Assembly: GCA_038246545.1 (NCBI GenBank)
Contig: JBBRVW010000062.1
Location: 1 to 11,514, forward strand
DNA: 11,514 bases
Source of the DNA: JBBRVW01 sp038246545
Lineage (GTDB): Bacteria; Actinomycetota; Actinomycetes; JACCUZ01
Direction of reading: 5' to 3'
The notes under the pieces are model-generated. The model saw nothing but the letters and a program-made list of their open reading frames with translations, ran no database searches and had not been told where the DNA came from. Below, piece after piece: positions 7,240 through 11,514 of the stretch. The translations under genes and the position numbers were made by a program. The stretch's first letter is position 1. Each line of letters starts with the position of its first letter.

Positions 7240-7871
7240 GCAACTCCAGGCTCGCGTACGGGGTCGCGCTGGGCGCGTCGGTCCTCGTCCTGGTCGGCTC
7301 GATGACCGCCGTCGCAGCCTACGTTGTGTCGAATTCGGCCACGCAGGGCATGAGGGCCGCGAGCACCCGACCAGGCATCGCGATGATGGGCGGCGGCGGA
7401 CCGGTGGGCGGCGCACCCGGCAGGTCGGCTGCGAGGTGCGCGGCCCCGACGACCCTGCCCGGGACCACCGTCGCCGTCACGGTCGCCGACATGGGGATGT
7501 CCCGCATGATGGGCGACACCGCCCCCCGCGGCATCCCGATGCGGCTGCGTACCAACACCGGTAGCGCCCCGACCGGGCAGGTCAACTTCGCCGTGACGAA
7601 CACGGGTTCGCGCACCCACGAGCTCGTCATCCTGCCACTGGCCGATGGTCAGCAGGCGGGAGGCCGGACGCCGGGAGCCGACGGGACGGTCGACGAGACC
7701 GGTCGCCTCGGTGAGGCATCCACCTCATGCGGAGCCGGCACCGGAGACGGCATCACGGCGGGCAGCACCGGCTGGGTCACCCTGTCCCTGCCGGCGGGTC
7801 GCTACGAACTGGCCTGCAACGAAGCCAACCACTACGCCGACGGCATGTGGCAGGAACTCGACGTCACCTAG
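7236..7871 (+). CDS. Membrane-anchored sulfocyanin/plastocyanin-like cupredoxin
   Basis: The product is 211 residues from GTG 7236, which overlaps the copA stop (GTGA); a longer frame from 7206 would lie inside copA and is rejected. An N-terminal helix (about 8-31) anchors or exports the protein. A Gly/Met/Ala-rich linker (about 38-68, MMGGGG) leads to the cupredoxin domain. A full type 1 copper set is visible: His128 in SRTHELVIL, then Cys194, His199 and Met204 in CNEANHYADGMW. The Cys-x4-His-x4-Met spacing and the closing GMW resemble sulfocyanins (CxxxGHxxxGMW) more than classical plastocyanin (Cys-x2-His). An extra Cys pair (68, 165) could form a disulfide. It likely binds one copper outside the membrane, as an electron carrier or as an acceptor for copper exported by CopA; its position right after copA favours the second. 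It is the last gene of the operon. Confidence 0.85.
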   Translation: MSNSRLAYGVALGASVLVLVGSMTAVAAYVVSNSATQGMRAASTRPGIAMMGGGGPVGGAPGRSAARCAAPTTLPGTTVAVTVADMGMSRMMGDTAPRGIPMRLRTNTGSAPTGQVNFAVTNTGSRTHELVILPLADGQQAGGRTPGADGTVDETGRLGEASTSCGAGTGDGITAGSTGWVTLSLPAGRYELACNEANHYADGMWQELDVT

Positions 7872-8222
7872 GCCCGGCGGAACCGCGGGAGTCCTGTGGC
7901 GGTGGTTGTCAGGCGTCGTCGCTCGCGGAGGGCTCGGCTGGCGCCCCACGAATCTGTCTGAGCGAGAACCACGCCCGCGACCACTCAGCCAACCCGAGCA
8001 GTCACTCCATCCCGTCTAGCCGGGCGGGTCATCTGTTCCACAGACTCGAAACGTCATCGTCGCTGTCAACGCCCTCATGCTCAAACGGCTCCGGCTCCCA
8101 CAGGCCGAGCCACTCGCCACTCCGACGGCTTCATCGAACCTTCACGGAACCACCAAGTGACGTCCACGACTCGCGGGAAGGGTGAGCCTTCGTGTCCCAA
8201 GATCCTCCAAGGAGATCCTCGC
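7872..8222. other. 351-nt intergenic region before the DUF305 gene
   Basis: I see no credible gene; the open frames here are continuations of shadows of the flanking genes. It holds a minor inverted repeat TCTGT-TCC-ACAGA (8032-8044) and, at 8128-8151, the response-regulator-type direct repeat. No convincing intrinsic terminator follows the cupredoxin stop. Confidence 0.5.
8128..8151 (+). promoter_or_regulatory. 11-bp direct repeat, candidate response-regulator box 3 (DUF305 gene)
   Basis: This is the best copy of the motif. Two complete 11-mers stand head to tail, TTCATCGAACC (8130-8140) and TTCACGGAACC (8141-8151), matching at nine of eleven positions. It ends about 72 nt before the DUF305 start. 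Extended similarity over both full units, not just TTCA, supports a dimer site for an OmpR-type regulator. Binding is inferred. Confidence 0.7.
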
Positions 8223-8816
8223 GTGCGTATGACCTCTCGACTCGCCATCCCGGCCGCCGCCGCCGTCCTCGTGCTCAGCGCCTGCGGATCGAGCGACGAC
8301 TCCACGTCCGGCTCGATGATGTCCGGTTCCGGCAACACCTCCGCATCCATGCCTGGCGGCACCCGGACGGGCTCGACGGGGGACGTGGAGTTCGCCCAGA
8401 TGATGATCCCGCACCACGAGCAGGCCGTCGAGATGGCCGACCTCGCCCTGCGGAACGACTCGGCCTCAGCGGACATCAAGGCGCTGGCTACGCAGATCAA
8501 GGCGGCGCAGGACCCCGAGATCAAGCTGATGGAGGTGTGGCTGGGTCAGTGGGGCGCCTCGGAGAGCTCAGGCCCCATGGGCCACGGGTCCGGCGGGATG
8601 ATGAGCGATCAGGACATGAGTTCGCTCAAGGATGCCAGCGGATCTGAGTTCGACCGCATGTGGCTGACAGGGATGATCGCCCACCACCAGGGGGCCGTGA
8701 CCATGGCCCAGGACGTGCTGGCGACCACCGCCCACGCTGGGGTCAAAGAGATGGCGACGGCCATCATCGAAGGACAGCAGAAGGAGATCGCCACGATGAA
8801 GGAGATGCTCGGCTGA
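8223..8816 (+). CDS. DUF305 lipoprotein, His/Met-rich, copper-associated
   Basis: The product is 197 residues. AAGGAG (8209-8214) stands eight bases before GTG 8223, which I prefer over ATG 8229 (14 bases away) and over longer upstream frames that run through the promoter. The N-terminus is a lipoprotein signal: hydrophobic stretch, then LSAC with lipidated Cys21. A Ser/Gly/Met spacer follows (SMMSGSG...). The rest is DUF305, a ferritin-like four-helix fold with two repeats, each with the hallmark MIxHHxxAVxMA: MIPHHEQAVEMA (His64, His65) and MIAHHQGAVTMA (His154, His155). A Met-rich loop GPMGHGSGGMM (118-127) adds soft-metal ligands. DUF305 genes are often found with copper ATPases and cupredoxins; copper binding or sequestration outside the membrane is likely but the exact function is not established. 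It is a single-gene unit behind the best direct-repeat box. Confidence 0.93.
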   Translation: MRMTSRLAIPAAAAVLVLSACGSSDDSTSGSMMSGSGNTSASMPGGTRTGSTGDVEFAQMMIPHHEQAVEMADLALRNDSASADIKALATQIKAAQDPEIKLMEVWLGQWGASESSGPMGHGSGGMMSDQDMSSLKDASGSEFDRMWLTGMIAHHQGAVTMAQDVLATTAHAGVKEMATAIIEGQQKEIATMKEMLG

Positions 8817-9008
8817 CCATGCGTGCGCGTTCCCCCAACCGCAACCGCTCGGCCTGCACGGGGGGCGTGATCCGTCGGGCTGATAGCGGCGTGCTCGACC
8901 CCGCCCGATCCGACAACTCCCCCGGAACCGGCCACTGGGCGCACGTCTGGGGCACTCAGGCCCCGGGGCCAGGACCCCGGCGGTGCGCCGGTCGCGAGCC
9001 CGGCGGGG

Positions 9009-9203
9009 TCACGTGGGCCGCGCCATCTCGAGGAGTTGCTCGGTGTGCTGACCGGTGAGGACAGCGCCAACCGCGCTCACGATAATCAGGACGGCCACAG
9101 CGACGGCCACAGCGACGGCCACCGACCGATGTGGCCGGGGCGCGGACACAAGCATCGCCTTGGTGCCCACGAGCGCGATGGTGTCCGTCATCCGCAGCGC
9201 CAC
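9009..9203 (-). CDS. Doubtful small single-span membrane protein
   Basis: The frame gives 64 residues from GTG 9203, or 60 from ATG 9191. One hydrophobic helix includes an Ala-Val run that is simply the reading of the 12-bp tandem repeat, followed by a polar tail (GQHTEQLLEMARPT). No ribosome site is evident and the family is not recognised. Orientation opposite to all neighbours and the repeat-derived helix make this a weak call; it may be a remnant of a larger membrane protein gene. Confidence 0.2.
   Translation of the reverse strand: MALRMTDTIALVGTKAMLVSAPRPHRSVAVAVAVAVAVLIIVSAVGAVLTGQHTEQLLEMARPT
9090..9122. repeat. 12-bp tandem repeat, 2.75 copies
   Basis: The unit GACGGCCACAGC occurs at 9090 and 9102 without mismatch, and its first nine bases recur at 9114. 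The unit length is a multiple of three, so a frame through it stays open and reads (VAVA)n on the minus strand. It may be slippage-derived; no function is apparent. Confidence 0.85.
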
Positions 9204-9398
9204 CGGGTTCCGCCGGGCACGATCACGCCTGAGCCAGCGCGCTGTGCGGCGAGGCTGGCGCGAGCTAGTGCGCGCGCAACCAATGGGCGGTCCCCGACCG
9301 ACTCCCGGCGGCCTCGTCGGCCCAGCGTTCCAACGCCGAGGCGAGGCCGGCGCCCTCGGGCTGCACGGTGGTCACCCCAAGTCCCGGCATCCGGGAAC

Positions 9399-9416
9399 GA
9401 TACCTACGGGGGTACA
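9399..9416 (+). promoter_or_regulatory. Possible orphan CsoR-type operator
   Basis: GATACCTACGGGGGTACA contains an imperfect dyad, TACC...GGTA, around a G run. Operators of the copper repressor CsoR have the general form ATACCC-(C/T)A(C/G)GGGGGTA, so this resembles one with a shortened left arm. No csoR gene and no intact copper gene lie directly after it; a 17-codon frame starts at 9420. It may be a leftover of a lost copper gene, or chance. Confidence 0.3.
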
Positions 9417-9438
9417 AGGGTGACCGAGTCCGACCCGG

Positions 9439-9579
9439 TCACCGCCGCCTCCGGCGAGAGACCCACCATGTGAGGGCGCCCCGGACGGCCACGGCGAGGA
9501 TGGCGGCGGCCCAGCCGCCGACCCCGCCGATGCCGGGGCCGTTGGAGCTGGCGGGTAGGCCCGTGAGCGAGGCAGTCAT
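9439..9579 (-). CDS. Doubtful 46-residue peptide resembling a sortase-type C-terminal tail
   Basis: From ATG 9579 on the minus strand the frame reads MTASLTGLPASSNGPG, then a hydrophobic helix (GWAAAILAVAV...ALTWW) and ends in five arginines before the stop. The order LP-motif, helix, Arg cluster is that of a cell-wall sorting signal, but the motif is LPASS rather than LPxTG and no body of a surface protein precedes it in this frame. The arginines could be codon bias. A decayed tail of a surface protein or a chance frame are both possible. Confidence 0.2.
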   Translation of the reverse strand: MTASLTGLPASSNGPGIGGVGGWAAAILAVAVRGALTWWVSRRRRR

Positions 9580-9731
9580 GCAGGTCGTGCCCTGTGTTGT
9601 CGTCGGATGACGCGCCAAGCCTCTTGGCCCCAGGTTGAGTTCCCGAAGCCAATGATCAAGAAGTGATGAAGTCCCCGTGCCGCGGAGTAGCGGTGCAGTC
9701 AGCCCGTCCACCCCCGACGCGCCGCGGGAAA

Positions 9732-9751
9732 TCCTCATCAAACCGTCATGG
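9732..9751 (+). promoter_or_regulatory. 11-bp direct repeat, candidate response-regulator box 4 (DUF3105 gene)
   Basis: The sequence is TCCTCATCAAACCGTCATGG, with TCA at 9735 and again at 9746, 11 bp apart. The core TCATCAAACC matches the other boxes. Each half has a different first base (CTCA, GTCA) from the TTCA consensus. It lies about 75 nt before the DUF3105 start, the same distance as at the DUF305 and SHOCT genes. Confidence 0.6.
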
Positions 9752-9824
9752 TTTTCGCGGGTCTTCCTTCGCCTCGGACGATGAGCCTGATACGACACCC
9801 CCGCTCACCCGTAGGGAGCAGCAC

Positions 9825-10454
9825 ATGAGCAGCAAGACCGGCGATCGCCGCCAGCGGCTCGAGCAGCTGCGGACCGACCAGTCACGATTGCAACGGCGTT
9901 CCCGAGTCGCCATCTTCGGTGTCGCCGTAGCCGCGGTCGCCGCCATCACCGCCGGTGTGATCTGGGCGGTCGCGGCAGCCCCGCCCTCCGCTTCGCCGTC
10001 CGCGTCTGGAGCGTCGATCGCCGGCCTGAAGACCTACACAGACCTCTCGCGCGACCACGCCGACGGCACGCTCACGTACGAGCAGACCCCACCGGTCGGT
10101 GGCGCCCACGCTCCGGTCTGGCAGAACTGCGGGTGGTACGGCAAGGAGGTGGCCAGCGAGAACGCCGTCCACTCCCTCGAGCACGGTGCCGTGTGGGTGA
10201 CGTACGGTTCCGACCTCGACGCGGCCGGCCGCGACACCCTGCGACGCGAGCTCGCTGGCAAGGACTACGTCCTGGCCAGCCCCTTCACCGGGCTGCCCGG
10301 CCCCGTGGTGGCCAGCGCCTGGGGCCGGCAGGTCGTCCTCGACGACGTCTCCGACCCCCGACTGGCCGAGTTCGTCGGCGCCTTCGCCGGGGGCGCCTCG
10401 ACCGCGCCCGAACCGGGTGGCGAGTGTACCGGTGGTGTCGGGAGCCCCAGCTGA
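9825..10454 (+). CDS. DUF3105 membrane-anchored protein
   Basis: The product is 209 residues. AGGGAG (9813-9818) precedes ATG 9825; an in-frame extension back to 9663 would cross the regulatory box and is rejected. A charged cytoplasmic head (1-27) is followed by one membrane helix (about 28-51), a Ser/Ala/Pro linker, and the DUF3105 domain (about 66-190). Family motifs are present: YEQTPPVGGAHAPVW (85-99), NCGWY (101-105) and VHSLEHGAVWVTY (115-127), with several invariant His residues (95, 116, 120), then LPGPVVASAWGRQVVLD. DUF3105 has no assigned reaction. The conserved His and its frequent company with DUF305 genes suggest extracytoplasmic metal binding. Here it is a single-gene unit carrying the same promoter motif as the copper genes. 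Two Cys (102, 201) could bridge. It is complete and typical in length. Confidence 0.92.
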   Translation: MSSKTGDRRQRLEQLRTDQSRLQRRSRVAIFGVAVAAVAAITAGVIWAVAAAPPSASPSASGASIAGLKTYTDLSRDHADGTLTYEQTPPVGGAHAPVWQNCGWYGKEVASENAVHSLEHGAVWVTYGSDLDAAGRDTLRRELAGKDYVLASPFTGLPGPVVASAWGRQVVLDDVSDPRLAEFVGAFAGGASTAPEPGGECTGGVGSPS

Positions 10455-10753
10455 GTACGGCCATCCACTGAAGCCTCCGTCCGGCCGGCACCGCACTTGC
10501 GGCACTTCGGCGCCAAGCGGTGCGTCACACCGCCGGATCAGGATCGGGGGCCGAGGGGGCTTTGTCCGGAATCACGCGGTGAAGGGCTGCTGTGGGGACC
10601 TTCGCACGATGCGGCTGAACCTCGGCTTGTCCGTCAGTGGCCAGCGCCACATCGAGGCTGCCGCCGTTCGTGCGGAAGAGCCGGACTCATCCGGGGGCTC
10701 AGCTCCCGACGACTTGGGCTCCGTGCGATCCCTTCGTGCCACCGACCTTTTGA
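10455..10753. other. 300-nt region without a recognisable gene
   Basis: Several + frames are open across this stretch, but none has a ribosome site or a product I can place. The codon pattern does not stay in one frame. Coding sequence of the downstream dehalogenase pseudogene begins to be recognisable only at about 10754-10772. No clear terminator follows the DUF3105 stop. Confidence 0.45.
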
Positions 10754-11514
10754 GGTGCGGCACATCGGCCCCCGGACGCCGCCTTCGACCAGGTGCCTGA
10801 CTTCCCCCGGGGGAGCCGGTCTATGCGCAGGTCGCTGACCCAGACGGCGGCACCCTCCGCAAGTCCTATGTCGAGGCGGGACCGGTAGCACTGTTGTTGC
10901 ACGGGTGAGCTTTCGTGGTCGTTCCTCTACCGGCACGTGGTCCGGGCGCTCAGCGAGAGCGGCATCCGCTGTGTGCTGCCCGACCTGGTCGGCTTCAGCC
11001 GCTCCGACAAACCGGTCCGCCGGGTGGACTACTCCTACGCCCAGATGGTCGAGTGGACCCGCGAGCTGGTCTTCGACCACCTCGACCTGCGCGAGGTCAC
11101 CCTGGTCGGCCAGGACTGGGGTGGACTGATCGGGCTGCGCCTGGTCGCAGAGCATCCGGATCGCTTCGCCGGGGTGGTCGCGGCCAACACCGGGCTTCCG
11201 AACGGCGACGTCGACATGCCGGAGCTCTGGTGGCAGTTCCGGCGCGCCGTAGAAGAATCCGAGGTGCTCGACATCGGGCGCCTGGTCGCCGCTGGCCGCG
11301 TGCACCCGATGGCCGTCGAGGTCCGCGGGGCCTACGACGCGCCCTTCCCCGCGGAGCGCACCAAAGCGGGCGCCCGAGCCTCGCCCGCACTGGTGCCCAC
11401 CCGCCCTGACGACCCCGCGAGCGCGGGCCAACCGCGCCGCGTGGGAGGTGCTGTCGGCCAGCGAGCTGCCGTTCCTGGTCGCGTTCAGTGACAGCGACCC
11501 GATCACCGGCGCCA
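10754..11514 (+). pseudogene. Haloalkane dehalogenase (alpha/beta hydrolase, DhlA-like subfamily I), frameshifted and cut by the window edge
   Basis: Read across three frames this is one haloalkane dehalogenase: PDAAFDQVPDFP, then EPVYAQVADPDGGTLRKSYVEAGP and VALLLHG, then GELSWSFLYRHVV through PDLVGFSRSDKP and LVGQDWGGLIGLRLVAEHP to PALVPTRPDDP, then ANRAAWEVLSASELPFLVAFSDSDPITG. VGQDWGG holds the nucleophile Asp and the halide-binding Trp typical of subfamily I; HGE is the oxyanion-hole region. Frame breaks lie in the C5G5 run at 10804-10813 (net +2 or -1), in GGG at 10903-10905 (one extra G, causing TGA at 10906), and in GGG at 11425-11427 (one extra G). The usual residues between EAGP and the LLLHG strand are also shortened, and the N-terminus is poorly preserved. 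The family hydrolyses haloalkanes to alcohol and halide in the cytoplasm; this copy should be inactive unless the indels are sequencing errors. The longest continuous frame is 10937-11491. Confidence 0.85.

Larger units (their letters stand above)
8817..9824. other. 1-kb region without a secure gene
   Basis: No frame on either strand has both a good start and a recognisable product. Contents: a GC hairpin (GGCCCCGGGGCC at 8959-8970, and CCGGGG/CCCCGG arms at 8963-8980) that might end DUF305 transcription; a 12-bp tandem repeat (9090-9122); a possible CsoR-type operator (9400-9415) followed by a 17-codon frame (GTG 9420 to TGA 9473); and two minus-strand frames with a single membrane helix, 9009-9203 and 9439-9579. 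The DUF3105 control box (9732-9751) lies at the right end. The region looks like decayed accessory DNA inside the island. Confidence 0.45.

Noticed and set aside
5320..7416. A 698-residue open frame on the minus strand opposite copA
   Set aside because: It is a shadow produced by G/C-rich third codon positions; its translation is Gly/Arg/Asp-rich with no domain, while the + strand is a motif-complete CopA.
8157..8222. Upstream start for the DUF305 lipoprotein
   Set aside because: It would place a polar stretch before the lipoprotein signal and run through the promoter region; AAGGAG at 8209-8214 fits the GTG at 8223.
8959..8970. GGCCCCGGGGCC palindrome as a restriction-linked or regulatory element
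   Set aside because: Perfect short GC palindromes are expected by chance in DNA this GC-rich; no partner copy or T run makes it more than a weak terminator candidate.
1..11514. CRISPR arrays, tRNA or rRNA genes, insertion sequences, integrases
   Set aside because: I saw no spaced direct repeats of CRISPR type, no cloverleaf with a TTC-G-A loop pattern, and no transposase or integrase motifs. The only tandem repeat is the short one at 9090-9122.

Overview
The window comes from a high-GC, Gram-positive actinobacterium: G/C-ending codons throughout, frequent GTG starts, GTGA stop/start overlaps, and protein types (SHOCT, DUF305, DUF3105, DUF4395) common in Actinomycetota. I cannot place it to genus. 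The centre (about 916-10454) is an intact copper-handling island, all on the + strand. It is flanked by a membrane protein cut by the left edge and by a decayed haloalkane dehalogenase at the right edge.

Layout: 1-513, end of a DUF4395-type membrane protein. 514-1002, no convincing gene. 1003-3123, a regulatory operon of SHOCT membrane protein, OmpR-type response regulator and sensor histidine kinase. 3345-7871, the main copper operon: a UreH/DsbD-like membrane protein with a C-terminal cupredoxin domain, a CopZ-like HMA chaperone, a possible 39-residue membrane peptide, the CopA P1B-ATPase and a membrane-anchored sulfocyanin-like cupredoxin. 8223-8816, a DUF305 lipoprotein. 8817-9824, about 1 kb with no solid gene but a possible orphan CsoR-type operator, a short tandem repeat and two doubtful minus-strand membrane peptides. 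9825-10454, a membrane-anchored DUF3105 protein. 10754-11514, a haloalkane dehalogenase pseudogene with at least three frameshifts, running off the edge.

The most interesting observation is regulatory. Each of the four copper-island transcription units (SHOCT-RR-HK, the copA operon, DUF305, DUF3105) is preceded, about 70-110 nt before its first start codon, by the same motif, approximately TTCAYCRAACCTTCAYSG. This is two half-sites exactly 11 bp apart, the spacing expected for an OmpR/PhoB-family regulator. The simplest reading is that the encoded response regulator autoregulates and drives all four units as one regulon.

Proposed working model (inference): the kinase senses metal through a short His/Met-containing external loop and the regulator turns on the regulon. 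The HMA protein passes Cu(I) to CopA, which exports it. The fused membrane-cupredoxin protein, the sulfocyanin-like protein and the Met/His-rich DUF305 and DUF3105 proteins bind or pass on copper at the outer face of the membrane.
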